A stretch of 64,000 nt of DNA, taken from Rhizobium leguminosarum bv. trifolii WSM1325. GTDB taxonomy: Bacteria; Pseudomonadota; Alphaproteobacteria; Rhizobiales; Rhizobiaceae. Where the stretch lies: the NCBI GenBank assembly GCA_000023185.1, contig CP001622.1:124001-188000 (forward strand), given 5' to 3'. The notes beneath the pieces were generated by a model. That model saw only the letters and a program-made list of their open reading frames with translations, did no database searches and had not been told where the DNA came from. Within the stretch, counting starts at the first letter, position 1; the number at the start of each line of letters is the position of its first letter. Below are positions 10,161-20,064 of the stretch, in pieces. The position numbers and the translations under genes were made by a program.

Positions 10161-11123
10161 ATGAGCAGTATTTCCACTGGACGAATGATTGACAACAGCA
10201 GCGATGCGGTGAAGGGCAGAGTGGTCTGGATGCCCGCAAAGTCGATCTGGATCACCGCCATGACCTTGATTGCCGTCATTGGTGGTCCACTGACCTTCAC
10301 CTGGAGCGCCTTTGCCGTCTTTATCCTCTTGACCGCCATCACGATCTGCCTTGGTCATTCGGTCGGCATGCACCGGCTGCTGATCCATCGCTCATTCAGC
10401 ACTCATACCTGGATCGAGCACTTTCTCGTCTATCTCGGTACGGTGGTCGGCATGGCCGGCCCCTTCGGTATGATCTACGCGCACGACATTCGCGACTGGG
10501 CGCAACGGCAGCGAGACTGCCATGACCTCTATGCCCATCGGCGGTCTTTCTTCATCGATGCCTTCTGGCAGATGCATTGCATCGTGGCGCTGGACCATCC
10601 GCCGCGTTTCGTCCTCGAGGAGCGCGAGCGGCGCGACCGCTTCTATCGTTTTCTGGAGGCGACATGGATGGCGCAGCAGATTCCCTTGGGACTCGCGCTC
10701 TTTGCGCTCGGCGGACTGCCATGGGTGGTCTGGGGTATTGCCGTGCGGATATCGGTGTCGCTGACCGGACACTGGCTGGTCGGCCATTTCGCGCATCGAG
10801 ACGGCCATCAGGGCTGGAGTGTCGATGATGTCGCGGTACAGGGCTATAACCTCCCGCGTTTCGGGCTGGTGACCTTCGGCGAGAGCTTCCACGGCAATCA
10901 TCACGCCTTTCCGGATTCGGCGCGGCTCGGCATCGAGCCGGGGCAGCTGGATCTCGGTTGGTATTTCATCGGGCTGCTGGCAAGGCTCGGTCTGGCTTCG
11001 GCGATCAAGCTGCCACATACGATCGTGCCAAGGCGAGGGTTGAGACGCGTCAACGCAACTGAAACGGCGGGCGACAGTCATCCGCCACATCACGCAGCAG
11101 GTCACGCGGAATCTCGCCCGTAA
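10161..11123 (+). CDS. Membrane fatty-acid desaturase family protein with an atypical second histidine box
   Basis: 320 residues, a membrane di-iron desaturase-like protein. Helices include WITAMTLIAVIGGPLTF and FAVFILLTAITICLG. Histidine box 1 is HRLLIH and the last box is HGNHHAF. The middle box usual in acyl-CoA desaturases (HRxHH) is replaced by RDWAQRQRDCHDLYAH, and an extra TGHWLVGHFAHRDGHQ segment is present. It therefore belongs to a divergent subgroup; its substrate and regiochemistry are uncertain. The chosen ATG has GGGAAGGAG upstream. Likely controlled by the divergent ArsR protein. Confidence 0.82.
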   Translation: MSSISTGRMIDNSSDAVKGRVVWMPAKSIWITAMTLIAVIGGPLTFTWSAFAVFILLTAITICLGHSVGMHRLLIHRSFSTHTWIEHFLVYLGTVVGMAGPFGMIYAHDIRDWAQRQRDCHDLYAHRRSFFIDAFWQMHCIVALDHPPRFVLEERERRDRFYRFLEATWMAQQIPLGLALFALGGLPWVVWGIAVRISVSLTGHWLVGHFAHRDGHQGWSVDDVAVQGYNLPRFGLVTFGESFHGNHHAFPDSARLGIEPGQLDLGWYFIGLLARLGLASAIKLPHTIVPRRGLRRVNATETAGDSHPPHHAAGHAESRP

Positions 11124-11198
11124 GTGCCTCCTCCTTGCCGCTACGTCTCGATTCCCTCTTCTTCCCTCGGGTCCGAAGGACGGGTCGACGTCGATCGA

Positions 11199-12614
11199 TC
11201 AGGAGCCTATCCGGGAGTCACGCTCCGGTCGAAGCTCGGGAGCAAGCACGAGATCCCCCAAGAAGTTTTCGCACCAAAGCGAGACGTCGTGGGTTAGCAG
11301 ATGCTCCATCATCATGCTCCAGCGGTCGCGGCGCTCCTCCAGCGACATGGCAAGGCCCTTGGCGATGGCATTGGCAGTGCCTTCGACATCGTAAGGATTG
11401 ACCAGCAGTGCGCCCTTCAACTCGCGAGCCGCACCGGCGAAGCGCGATAGCACCAATACGCCCGGGCGATCCGGGTCCTGGGCGGCGACATATTCCTTGG
11501 CGACGAGGTTCATGCCGTCGCGCAACGGCGTGACCAGCCCGATCGTCGCCAGCCGGTAGAGGCCGGCAAGCACGTTGCGGCTGATCGATCGGTTGACATA
11601 GCGGATCGGCACCCAGTCGACCGTTCCGATGGCGCCGTTGACACGGCCGGCCTGTTCGGCGACCATCCCCTGCATATGCTCGTATTCGGGAACTTCCGAT
11701 CGCGATTTTGGCGTGACCTGCAGATAGGTGACCTTGTTCTGGTAGGCAGGATTGCTGGTGAGGAAGGTTTCGAACGCTTCCAGCCGCTGAATGATGCCCT
11801 TCGAATAATCGAGGCGGTCGACCCCGATGATCATGTCCCGGCCTTCAACGCTGCGCCGGGTCTTCTGTACCATGATATTGTTTGCGGCTCTCTCGGCGAA
11901 TTCGGCGAAGGCAGCAGTTTCGATCCCGATCGGATAGGCGCCGGCCTTGAATATCCGCCCATGGGAATCGAACAATCCATTTCCGAGGTCGTCGCCAATT
12001 CCCTCCCTTCTGAGATACCCGGCAAAGTTCTGGAGGTCGTAGTCGGTCTGGAAGCCGACGAGATCGTAATGCGAGAGCCCGCGCATGATTTCCTCATGGA
12101 CGGGCATCGTGACGAGAATGTCGGCCGGCGGCCAGGGAATGTGCAGGAAGAAGCCGATCCGGTTTTTCAGCCCCATTTGGCGCAGTTCGGCCGCCAGCGG
12201 AATGAGGTGGTAATCATGAACCCAGATGATGTCGTCCGGCTCGATCATCGGCGCCAACCTGTGGGCGAAGAAGCGGTTGACGCGGAAATAGCCGGCCATT
12301 TCCTTCCGGCCATATTCGGCGAGGTCCAGGCGGTAATGGCAGATGGGCCAGAGAACCCGGTTTGCGAAGCCGCGATAATATTCCTCGACGTCGGTGTCGG
12401 TGAGATCGGTCAGCGCATAGGTGATGTTGCCCTTCTGCAGCTGTGACAGCGGGCCAGGTTCCCTGTCCCCGCTCGATTCTCCCGACCATCCCATCCAGAT
12501 GCCGCCTCGCTCCTGCAGGGCTGCCTGCAGCGCGACGGCCAGGCCGCCGGCAGCGGCGCTCCCATCTTTGGCCGGCATGGGAACACGATTGGAAACGACG
12601 ACAAGACGGCTCAT
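11199..12614 (-). CDS. otsA: Alpha,alpha-trehalose-6-phosphate synthase
   Basis: GT20 glycosyltransferase making trehalose-6-phosphate from UDP-glucose and glucose-6-phosphate, for osmotic and desiccation protection. 471 residues, close to E. coli OtsA. The sequence begins [23 protein letters not shown] near residue 130 and the nucleotide-sugar region [13 protein letters not shown] near residue 260 are intact. [16 protein letters not shown] near residue 355 and [22 protein letters not shown] are also present. The ATG at 12614 follows AAAGGAAGCTC; the extension to 12791 is rejected. No otsB phosphatase gene is adjacent. Confidence 0.95.
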   Translation of the reverse strand: MSRLVVVSNRVPMPAKDGSAAAGGLAVALQAALQERGGIWMGWSGESSGDREPGPLSQLQKGNITYALTDLTDTDVEEYYRGFANRVLWPICHYRLDLAEYGRKEMAGYFRVNRFFAHRLAPMIEPDDIIWVHDYHLIPLAAELRQMGLKNRIGFFLHIPWPPADILVTMPVHEEIMRGLSHYDLVGFQTDYDLQNFAGYLRREGIGDDLGNGLFDSHGRIFKAGAYPIGIETAAFAEFAERAANNIMVQKTRRSVEGRDMIIGVDRLDYSKGIIQRLEAFETFLTSNPAYQNKVTYLQVTPKSRSEVPEYEHMQGMVAEQAGRVNGAIGTVDWVPIRYVNRSISRNVLAGLYRLATIGLVTPLRDGMNLVAKEYVAAQDPDRPGVLVLSRFAGAARELKGALLVNPYDVEGTANAIAKGLAMSLEERRDRWSMMMEHLLTHDVSLWCENFLGDLVLAPELRPERDSRIGS

Positions 12615-13010
12615 GAGCTTCCTTTGGTGAAGATAGGCCATGAAAACGCTGGGTGACGAGCGTCTTGAGGCATCTCCCGAACTTGGGCAGGGACCCCATG
12701 CAGTGAAGGCGCCGACATCGACAGAGCCGACCCGGACGCGAGCGCCGGGTGCAGATGCCAACAAGAACAACGAACGGCGCATTTTCCGCACAGATTTTGC
12801 TTGAATCTAGGGCGATTCCAACGAATTGAAAGAATTCATTCTATAATTTTTTGATTAGGAGAACGTTCATCCGGTTTCGCACCGTGGGCCCCATCAAAAG
12901 GGATGTGCCAGGCCGACCGCTATCAGTTCGCCATTGCGGCGGCAATGTCGATGTTGGCGCCAATCCGCCCCGGCGCGTGAGATTGATTTGTAAGGTTGGA
13001 GCCAGCGTCA
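12615..13010. other. Intergenic region without recognisable gene
   Basis: Gap upstream of otsA. It holds an AT-rich stretch (about 12790-12870, including TATAATTTTTTGATTAGGAG) that may contain the otsA promoter on the minus strand. The short open frames here look non-coding, and the start codons lack ribosome sites. Confidence 0.5.
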
Positions 13011-13183
13011 GCGCGCCTGCCGGTACCCTCTCCCCGTTCTGACGGGGAGAAGGAAATATGCCGTGACCTCTCCGTTCCCCACTGGCCTTTCGCAGGGCAC
13101 GTCCCCTCTTCCCGTCAGAACGGAGGTCCGGAGGACGGGTCGAGACGAGTGGCTTGACCCCGGCAAGGTTAGGGTGAGGGGCA
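13011..13183. repeat. RIME-like mosaic repeat, copy 2 (long form)
   Basis: Same blocks as copy 1 (CCTCTCCCCG hairpin, CCTCTCCG, GGGCACGTCCCCTC, AGGTTAGGGTGAGGGGC). It carries an additional internal palindromic module, GGTCCGGAGGACGGGTCGAG...CTTGACCCC, not present in the short copies. Confidence 0.75.
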
Positions 13184-13194
13184 ATCTCGATCGC

Positions 13195-14820
13195 TTACTT
13201 CGCCAGCTTCGCCAGTGCCGCAACCAGGCCCTGCGTCGAAGAGTCATGCGCGGCCGCACTTTCCTTGCCTTCGACGACAGGCAGCAGACCCGTTGCCAGT
13301 TCCTTGCCGAGCTCGACGCCCCACTGGTCGAAGGAGTTGATGCGGAAGAGCACGCCTTCGACGAAGACGCGATGTTCGTAAAGCGCGATCAGCCGGCCGA
13401 GCGCATAGGGCGTCAGCTTGTCGTAGACGAAGGTGATTGACGGCCGGTTGCCGGTGAAGACGCGGTGCGGCGCGATGAAATCGGCCTTTTTGTCGTCCAT
13501 GCCCTTGTCGGTCAGCTGCTTCTTGGCTTCTGCGAAGGTGCGCCCCTTCATCAGCGCTTCCGATTGGGCGAGAACGTTGGAGATCAGCAGCTGGTGCTGG
13601 TGGCGCAGCTCCGGCTCGAAGGCGTTGGCAGCGATCATGAACTCCGCGGGGATGATGCTCGTGCCCTGATGGATGAGCTGGTAGAAGGCGTGCTGGCCGT
13701 TGGTGCCGGGCTCGCCCCAGACGACGGGGCCGGAATTGCCTTCGACCGGCGTGCCGTCGATGGTGACGCCCTTGCCGTTCGATTCCATGTCGAGCTGCTG
13801 CAGATAGGCCGGGAAACGCGACAGGCGCTGGTCGTAGGGCAGGATGGCGCGGGTGGGGTAGCCCAGCACATTGCGATGGTAGAAGCCGATCAGGCCGAGC
13901 AGCACAGGCAGGTTTTCGGTAATCGGCGCCTTACGGAAATGATTGTCGACGGCGTGGGCTCCGTCGAGGAACTTGCCGAAATTCTCAGGGCCGACTGCGA
14001 TCATCAGCGGCAGGCCGATCGCCGACCAGATCGAGTAACGGCCGCCGACCCAGTCCCAGAAGCCGAAGACGCGGGCGCTGTCGATGCCGAAGGCGGCGAC
14101 CTTGTCGAGCGCCGTCGAGACGGCAGCGAAGTGGTGCTGCACGGCGGCTTCGCCGAGCGCCTTGGCGATGAAATTGCGCGCCGTCTGCGCATTGGTCATC
14201 GTCTCGACGGTGGTGAAGGTCTTCGAGGCGACGATGAACAGCGTCGTTTCCGGCTGCACCAGCTTCAGGATATCGGCGATATGGGCGCCGTCGATGTTGG
14301 AGACGAAATGCGCGCGCGGACCGTCATGGAAGGGGGCAAGCGCCAGCGTCGCCATGACAGGCCCGAGATCCGAGCCGCCGATGCCGATATTGATGACATC
14401 GGTGATCGCCTTGCCGGTCGCGCCCTTCAGCGTGCCGGAGCGGACGTCGTCGGCAAACTTGCCCATGGCGGCAAGCACCGCATTGACGTCGGGCATGACG
14501 TCCTTGCCGTCGACCAGCACCGGCGTGTTGGAACGGTTGCGCAGCGCTGTGTGCAGAACGGCGCGATCCTCGGTGAAGTTGATCGCCTTGCCGGAGAACA
14601 TTTCCTCGCGCTTCGTCTCGACGCCGCCGTCTTCGGCAAGCTTCACCAGGAGCTTGAGGATGTCGTCATTCACCGCCGTCTTGGAAAAATCCATCAGCAG
14701 GTCGTCAAGCGCGACGGAAAAGCGCGAAAAGCGCTGCGAATCGGTGGCGAAGGCGGCACGGATATCGGTTGCCTTGGTGGCATCAGCGGTGCTTTTCAGC
14801 TGTTCGACGATGGCGTTCAT
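13195..14820 (-). CDS. pgi: Glucose-6-phosphate isomerase
   Basis: Interconverts glucose-6-phosphate and fructose-6-phosphate in the cytosol. 541 residues, a normal length for the long bacterial form. The active-site signatures are [18 protein letters not shown] near residue 255 and [18 protein letters not shown] near residue 370. The phosphate-binding region [12 protein letters not shown] (near residue 145) and SKTFTTVET are intact. The C-terminal [14 protein letters not shown] is present. The ATG at 14820 has GGAGGCTCCC upstream. It connects the fructokinase, mannosidase and trehalose genes nearby at the hexose-phosphate level. Confidence 0.97.
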   Translation of the reverse strand: MNAIVEQLKSTADATKATDIRAAFATDSQRFSRFSVALDDLLMDFSKTAVNDDILKLLVKLAEDGGVETKREEMFSGKAINFTEDRAVLHTALRNRSNTPVLVDGKDVMPDVNAVLAAMGKFADDVRSGTLKGATGKAITDVINIGIGGSDLGPVMATLALAPFHDGPRAHFVSNIDGAHIADILKLVQPETTLFIVASKTFTTVETMTNAQTARNFIAKALGEAAVQHHFAAVSTALDKVAAFGIDSARVFGFWDWVGGRYSIWSAIGLPLMIAVGPENFGKFLDGAHAVDNHFRKAPITENLPVLLGLIGFYHRNVLGYPTRAILPYDQRLSRFPAYLQQLDMESNGKGVTIDGTPVEGNSGPVVWGEPGTNGQHAFYQLIHQGTSIIPAEFMIAANAFEPELRHQHQLLISNVLAQSEALMKGRTFAEAKKQLTDKGMDDKKADFIAPHRVFTGNRPSITFVYDKLTPYALGRLIALYEHRVFVEGVLFRINSFDQWGVELGKELATGLLPVVEGKESAAAHDSSTQGLVAALAKLAK

Positions 14821-14903
14821 GGGAGGCTCCTTTGGAGGCGGAAAGGTTGCGGAAACTATTCGCTTTCTCACCCGCAAATCAAGTTCAGCCGCCTGTCGAA
14901 ATG

Positions 14904-14933
14904 GAAAAAAGCCACCCGCGGCAAGCGGATGGC
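14904..14933 (-). terminator. Rho-independent terminator of fadD
   Basis: On the minus strand, GCCATCCGC and GCGGGTGGC form a 9-bp stem (one G-U) with a 5-nt loop, followed by TTTTTT. It sits between the fadD stop and the pgi start. Confidence 0.8.
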
Positions 14934-14971
14934 CCCTTGAGGAAAGCCTCTAATTCATCAAATCGTCAAAT

Positions 14972-16672
14972 TCAGCCGCGCAGGTCCTTGCGCAGGATCT
15001 TACCAACAGGCGACTTCGGCAGCTCGGTGCGGAATTCGATGAAGCGCGGGCGTTTGTAGTTGGTGAGGTTGGCGATGCAATGGGCTTTTACCTCGGCTTC
15101 CGTCAGGTTCGGATCCTTCCTGACGACGAAGAGTTTTACCGCCTCGCCCGAATGTCCGTCCGGCACGCCGATGGCTGCGGCCTCGAGGATGCCGGCATGC
15201 ATGGCAGCGACTTCCTCGATCTCGTTCGGATAGACGTTGAAGCCGGAGACGAGGATCATGTCCTTCTTGCGGTCGACGATCTTGGTATAGCCGCGGTCGT
15301 CCATGAAGCCCATGTCGCCCGAGCGGAAATAGCCGTCATCGGTCATCACCCGCGCCGTCTCCTCCGGCTTCTGCCAGTAGCCGGCCATCACCTGCGGCCC
15401 GCGGATGCAGATCTCGCCGACGTCGCCGAGCGGTAGCGAATTGCCAGCTTCGTCGCGGATGTCGAGTTCGGTGGAGGGAAGCGGCAGACCGATCGTGCCG
15501 GTGAACTCAGGCGAATCGAAGCGGTTGGCGGTGGCAACGGGCGATGTCTCGGAAAGGCCGTAGCCTTCCGTCACCGCCGTGCCCGTCATCTTCAGCCAGC
15601 GGTCGGCGACCGGGCGCTGCACGGCCATGCCGCCGCCGAGCGACATGATCAGCGAGGAGAAGTCGAGCTTGGCGAAATCGGCATTGTTCATCAGCGCATT
15701 GAACAGCGTGTTGAGGCCGGGGAAGATATGCACCTTCGACTTTTCGAATTCCTTGACGAGACCGGGAATGTCGCGCGGATTGGCGATCAGGATATTGTGG
15801 GCGCCGAGCGACATGCCCATCAGCGAATTCACCGTCAGCGCGAAGATGTGGTAGAGCGGCAGGGCGCAGAGGAAGTTCAGCACCTCCGGCTCTTTCTTGC
15901 GCTCGAAGGCCGATCGAAGCCAGAGCGACAGCTGCGCCTTGTTGGCGAGCAGGTTCTGATGTGTCAGCATCGCGCCCTTGGCAACGCCCGTCGTGCCGCC
16001 GGTATATTGCAGGAAGGCGATGTCGCTGCCTGTCAGCGCGACCGGCTGGAGCTTTTTTCCCGCACCTTCGCTAAGCACCTGGCCGAAGCTCTTGTGCTGA
16101 GGGATCGACCAGGAGGGAACGAGCTTCTTCACCTTGCGCACGACGAAATTGACGATCAGCCCCTTCGGCCCCAGCATTTCCCCGAGCGAGGTGACGACGA
16201 CATGGCGGAGATCCGTCTTGTTGAGAACCTGTTCCACCGTGCGTGCGAAATTCTCCAGCACGAAGATCGCCTTGGCGCCGGAATCCTTCAACTGATGTTC
16301 GAGCTCGCGCGGCGTATAGAGCGGGTTGACGTTCACGACGACAAGGCCGGCGCGCAGGATGGCATAGGTGGCAATCGGGTTCTGCAGCACGTTCGGCATC
16401 ATCACGGCGACGCGGTCGCCCTTCTGAAGGCCGGTGCTTTGCAGCCAGGCGGCGAGTTTGCGCGTCTGGCTCTCCAGCTCGCGGTAGCGCATCCCCTTGC
16501 CCATGCTGGAAAAGGCGGTCCGGTCGGCATAACGGGCGCAAGATTTTTCCAGCAGTTCGGCAAGCGAGACATATTCCAGCGGCGGAATCTCTGCCGGAAC
16601 GATATCGGGATAAGCGGCAAGCCAGGGCTTGTCGGGCTTGGCTCCGTTCGGATGGACGGAAATGCTGTTCAT
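14972..16672 (-). CDS. fadD: Long-chain fatty acid-CoA ligase
   Basis: Activates free fatty acids to acyl-CoA with ATP, the entry step of beta-oxidation. 566 residues. The AMP-binding P-loop YTGGTTGVAKGAMLTHQN lies near residue 215. The A5 motif EGYGLSETSPV and the A7 motif YFRSGDMGFMDDRGY are intact, and the C-terminal catalytic lysine lies in KSPVGKILRKDLR. GGAGAGAG precedes the ATG. A TTGACG-TAAA-CGTCAA palindrome lies about 130 bp upstream and is shared with the nitronate monooxygenase promoter. Confidence 0.93.
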   Translation of the reverse strand: MNSISVHPNGAKPDKPWLAAYPDIVPAEIPPLEYVSLAELLEKSCARYADRTAFSSMGKGMRYRELESQTRKLAAWLQSTGLQKGDRVAVMMPNVLQNPIATYAILRAGLVVVNVNPLYTPRELEHQLKDSGAKAIFVLENFARTVEQVLNKTDLRHVVVTSLGEMLGPKGLIVNFVVRKVKKLVPSWSIPQHKSFGQVLSEGAGKKLQPVALTGSDIAFLQYTGGTTGVAKGAMLTHQNLLANKAQLSLWLRSAFERKKEPEVLNFLCALPLYHIFALTVNSLMGMSLGAHNILIANPRDIPGLVKEFEKSKVHIFPGLNTLFNALMNNADFAKLDFSSLIMSLGGGMAVQRPVADRWLKMTGTAVTEGYGLSETSPVATANRFDSPEFTGTIGLPLPSTELDIRDEAGNSLPLGDVGEICIRGPQVMAGYWQKPEETARVMTDDGYFRSGDMGFMDDRGYTKIVDRKKDMILVSGFNVYPNEIEEVAAMHAGILEAAAIGVPDGHSGEAVKLFVVRKDPNLTEAEVKAHCIANLTNYKRPRFIEFRTELPKSPVGKILRKDLRG

Positions 16673-16798
16673 CTGTCTCTCTCCCTTGCTGCCACCGCCA
16701 GCGCCGAGCCGGCAATCGACCAGAAGGATCCTCCATCTTCCAGTCGGCAGCTTATGCCATTGCCTGAACGGTTCAAGCCGAATGAAGCTATACTAACC

Positions 16799-16814
16799 TT
16801 GACGTAAACGTCAA
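16799..16814. promoter_or_regulatory. Palindromic operator TTGACGTAAACGTCAA upstream of fadD
   Basis: Perfect 6-4-6 palindrome located 127 bp before the fadD start. It closely matches the one upstream of the nitronate monooxygenase gene (48237-48258). It resembles sites reported for regulators of fatty-acid/branched-chain acyl degradation in proteobacteria (LiuR-type); the regulator identity is an inference. Confidence 0.55.
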
Positions 16815-16917
16815 CATTCTGCCAGCACACGATCATGGAGAGGATGGGGAACTTTGAGTCCGCCGTGACGTTGATCTTGCATACTCACCATGAGGAAACA
16901 CCAAAAGGAGGTGCACA

Positions 16918-17310
16918 ATGTTGAACCAGGATACTGACGCCACCCGCCGTGACCCGAATGCTAAGGTCACGCACTCGCTGATCGCCAGCGACCGCGTGGA
17001 AGGCACCCGTGTCTATGGGGCAGATGGCAGGCATATCGGCTCGATCGAACGCCTGATCATCGGAAAGCTCGACGGCCGTGTTGCCTATGCGGTGCTGAGC
17101 TTCGGCGGCTTCCTGGGCATCGGTCATGATCACTATCCGCTTCCTTGGGAAAAGCTGAACTACGACACCCAGCTGGATGGCTATCGCATCGACCTGACCA
17201 AGGAGCAGATCGAAGGCGCCCCGAGCTATTCGGACGATGACGACACCTGGTACAACGACAATGGCCGCCGGGTCTATGATTACTACGGCGTGCCGCCCTA
17301 CTGGATGTAA
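16918..17310 (+). CDS. PRC-barrel domain protein
   Basis: 130 residues, soluble, no signal peptide. A PRC-barrel spans roughly residues 22-90, with VEGTRVYGADGRHIGSIERLIIGKLDGRVAYAVLSFGGFLGIGHDHYPLPWEKL. The tail is acidic and Tyr-rich (DDDDTWYNDNGRRVYDYYGVPPYW). Such proteins are common in rhizobia, often stress-related; the function is not established. The start is the ATG after AAAGGAGGTGCACA, a very strong ribosome site. A strong terminator follows. Confidence 0.88.
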   Translation: MLNQDTDATRRDPNAKVTHSLIASDRVEGTRVYGADGRHIGSIERLIIGKLDGRVAYAVLSFGGFLGIGHDHYPLPWEKLNYDTQLDGYRIDLTKEQIEGAPSYSDDDDTWYNDNGRRVYDYYGVPPYWM

Positions 17311-17336
17311 CGTCGTCCGATAGGCCGAGCTGGAAG

Positions 17337-17362
17337 GGCCCCGCGGATGCGGGGCCTTTTTA
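17337..17362 (+). terminator. Rho-independent terminator after PRC-barrel gene
   Basis: GGCCCCGC-GGAT-GCGGGGCC is an 8-bp perfect stem with a tetraloop, followed by TTTTTA. It lies about 26 nt after the stop. Confidence 0.85.
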
Positions 17363-17380
17363 GTGTTTGGCTCGTGCCGA

Positions 17381-17524
17381 CCGCCGCCCCTCACCCTAAC
17401 CCTCTCCCCGTAAAAACGGGGAGAGGGGACGTGCCCTGCGAGAGGCTGGCGGGGAACCGAGAGGCCGCGGCATATCCCCTTCGCCCCGCGAGCGGGGAGA
17501 AGGTGGCGGCAGCCGGATGAGGGG
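17381..17524. repeat. RIME-like mosaic repeat, copy 3
   Basis: Reverse-oriented copy: GCCCCTCACCCTAACCCTCTCCCCG, GGGGAGAGGGGACGTGCCC, GAGAGGCCGCGGCATATCCCC, GAGAAGGTGGCGGCAGCC, GATGAGGGGC. Lies between convergent genes. Confidence 0.75.
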
Positions 17525-17529
17525 CTTTC

Positions 17530-19983
17530 CTAGCGCCCGGCGGTGAGATCGTTGGCCGACCGCAGAACGGTGCCGAAGACAATGTCGTCTGCCCCGATCG
17601 CCTTTGTCGTCTTGACCACAAACACATGGCTCTCGCCCGGCAGCAGCGTCACCAGCATCGAATCGACAACGGCATCCGGATCCAGTCGATCGGCCATCAG
17701 GCAGAGATCCTTGAGGAAGTTTTGCGCCGTCACCTTGACCCCGTACCCGCCCTCGATGCTGGTGACATCGACCGTCAGCCGCGGTGCTGGTAAGGCAAGC
17801 TCGATATCCTCGACGAAATAGTGGAAGGCTCGCCTGTCCAGCATCTGCACGACGATGACCTCGTCCTTCGGTAAGTCGGGGGTGACGATCTCCTCGGGCA
17901 GCGGAAATTCCTTTGCTTCGAAACGGTCGCAGAGCAAGCGCCAGAATTCGAATTCGGCAAGCACCGTGCCGTCGAGCTTCAGGCGTTTGCCGCTGATCTT
18001 CGCCCGCCAGAACAGCGTCCGTTCATTGACGGCCACCGCCGCAAGTCCGCCGCCGCGCGGCTGGATCGTCAGCAGGCGCGGATCATAGGCTGTCTTCAGC
18101 GCATACCAGAGCGGCTTGCGGCGTCCGGCCGAATCGAGGGCTGCCCATGAGGTCACCGGCCAGCAATCGTTGAACTGCCAGACCACCGAACCCTTGCAGA
18201 TATTGCGATGCGAGCGCATGTGCTCGACGCCGAAACGGATGGCACGCGCCTGGTTGAGCTGGGTGGCGAAATGCCAGTCATCCATCGTCTTGGGCTCCGG
18301 CAGATGGCCGGACAGGCCGCGGATCAGCTTGTCATTGCCCTCCGTTGCCTTCTGATGGTGGAAGACGCCGTTCGATTGCGGCGTCAGCGGCGCATCATGC
18401 ACGCTTTCTTCGATCGTCGCCCAGGCAGCCGGTGCCTGCCAGCCGAATTCGGAGCAGAAGCGCGGGATATAATTGCGGTAGACCTCGTAGCCGACATCGT
18501 TCCACACATCCCAGATATGTTTGCAGCCATGACCGTTGGCATTGGGTTCGATCTCCATCGAGCCGGAATAGGGACTGCCGGGATAATAGGGCCGGTCCGG
18601 ATCGAGTTCGGCGCAGAGTTTCGGCAGCAGGTCGAGATAGTAGCCGAGCCCCCAGCTTTCGCCCGCCTTGATGATCGGCCGCCAGCCCCATTCGTCGAAG
18701 CCCCAGATGTTCTCGTTGTTGCCGTTCCAGAGGACGAGCGAAGCATGCGGCATCAGCCGCACGACATTGTCGCGCACCTCCGCCTCGACCTCGCTTCTGA
18801 GCGGCTCTTCCTCCGGATAGGCGGCGCAGGCAAAGAGGAAATCCTGCCAGACCAGCATGCCCTTGCGGTCGCAGGTCTCATAGAACTCGTCGGCCTCGAA
18901 GATGCCGCCGCCCCAGACGCGCAGCATATGAATATTGGCGGCCTTTGCTTCCTCGATCCGCGCGGCATAACGCTCGGCCGTCAACCGCGGGGGAAAACAA
19001 TCGTCCGGAATCCAGTTTGCCCCGCAGATGAAGAGCGGCACGTCGTTGATGATGAAGGTAAAGGCCGAGCCATGGTCGTCGGCTGCGGTATCGAGCCGCA
19101 GCGAGCGGAAACCGAGTTCACGCTGATAGCTGTCGAGCAGATCGTCGCTGGCCTCGTCGAACAGCCTCAGCGTCATTGGATAGAGCGGCTGCGCGCCGAG
19201 ATGGTGCGGCCACCAGAGCTGCGGCGAGGGGAGGGCAAGCTCGAAGGAAACCGCGTCTTCATCAGGCGCAATCGCCACCGTCTTGCTCACGCCGCCGATT
19301 TCGGCAACGAGCCTCAACGGCGTCTTATCTCCATGCCGCGCCAGCCGGGCATGGACCTTCACCAGGCCGTCGCCGCCGGAAAGTATTGCCGATACCCGTG
19401 TTTCGGCAAGCCGCGCCCGATCCCAACTTTCCAGCCGGACCGGCTTCCAGAGGCCTGCCGTCACCAGCGTCGGCCCCCAGTCCCAGCCGAAATTACAGGC
19501 CATCTTGCGCATCAGATTGCCCGGTCCCGGGTAGTTGTTGGGACGGTAGCCGTAATGTTTTTCCATCTCCGCTCCATAGGCGTAGGCGGAGCGGAAGGTG
19601 ACCGTGAGTTCGTTCTGGCCAGCCTTCAGAAGCCGGGAAACATCGAAACGATAGGTACGGTGCATGTTGAAGGTGCAGCCGATCTCTTCGCCGTTGAGGG
19701 ATATCACCGCGACCGTATCGAGCCCGTCGAAGACCAGTTCCTGCACCCTGGCATCGTCAGGCATCGCCTCGAAACTGCAGCGATAGGTCCAGTCGGTCTT
19801 GCCGATCCAGTCATTGGTGATCTCGTTGACGTCGATATAGGGATCGGGGATCAGCCGGTTGGCGAGAAGGTCGAGATGCACGCAGCCCGGCACCGTCGCG
19901 GGTATTGCAGCCGGCAGGCCGAGCCTTACTGTATCGTTACAGGAGAGCGTCCAGCCGGAATTGAGCGCAGTCTTTTCGATCAT
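17530..19983 (-). CDS. Beta-mannosidase (GH2)
   Basis: Hydrolyses terminal beta-D-mannosyl residues. 817 residues, typical of GH2 mannosidases. N-terminal jelly-roll domain (WTLSCNDTVRLGLPAAIPATVPGCVHLDLL), immunoglobulin-like domain, then a TIM barrel with RVWGGGIFEADEFYETCDRKGMLVWQDF. The acid/base Glu is in VLWNGNNENIWG near residue 420 and the nucleophile Glu in FCSEFGWQAP near residue 515. There is no signal peptide, so it is cytosolic and acts on imported oligosaccharides or plant-derived mannosides. The ATG at 19983 is preceded by a GGAG-type site. No transporter is adjacent. Confidence 0.93.
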   Translation of the reverse strand: MIEKTALNSGWTLSCNDTVRLGLPAAIPATVPGCVHLDLLANRLIPDPYIDVNEITNDWIGKTDWTYRCSFEAMPDDARVQELVFDGLDTVAVISLNGEEIGCTFNMHRTYRFDVSRLLKAGQNELTVTFRSAYAYGAEMEKHYGYRPNNYPGPGNLMRKMACNFGWDWGPTLVTAGLWKPVRLESWDRARLAETRVSAILSGGDGLVKVHARLARHGDKTPLRLVAEIGGVSKTVAIAPDEDAVSFELALPSPQLWWPHHLGAQPLYPMTLRLFDEASDDLLDSYQRELGFRSLRLDTAADDHGSAFTFIINDVPLFICGANWIPDDCFPPRLTAERYAARIEEAKAANIHMLRVWGGGIFEADEFYETCDRKGMLVWQDFLFACAAYPEEEPLRSEVEAEVRDNVVRLMPHASLVLWNGNNENIWGFDEWGWRPIIKAGESWGLGYYLDLLPKLCAELDPDRPYYPGSPYSGSMEIEPNANGHGCKHIWDVWNDVGYEVYRNYIPRFCSEFGWQAPAAWATIEESVHDAPLTPQSNGVFHHQKATEGNDKLIRGLSGHLPEPKTMDDWHFATQLNQARAIRFGVEHMRSHRNICKGSVVWQFNDCWPVTSWAALDSAGRRKPLWYALKTAYDPRLLTIQPRGGGLAAVAVNERTLFWRAKISGKRLKLDGTVLAEFEFWRLLCDRFEAKEFPLPEEIVTPDLPKDEVIVVQMLDRRAFHYFVEDIELALPAPRLTVDVTSIEGGYGVKVTAQNFLKDLCLMADRLDPDAVVDSMLVTLLPGESHVFVVKTTKAIGADDIVFGTVLRSANDLTAGR

Positions 19984-20064
19984 GGCGGGCTCCTGATGCA
20001 TGCTGCTTGAAGCTGTGGGATTATCTATGGATTGGAACGTGCCGGTGGTTCGGCATGAGATGCC

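Noticed and set aside
13465..14940. Long plus-strand open frame over pgi
   Set aside because: Antisense shadow of a well-supported glucose-6-phosphate isomerase gene.
18208..20010. 600-codon plus-strand open frame over the beta-mannosidase gene
   Set aside because: Shadow frame; the minus-strand gene has GH2 catalytic motifs.
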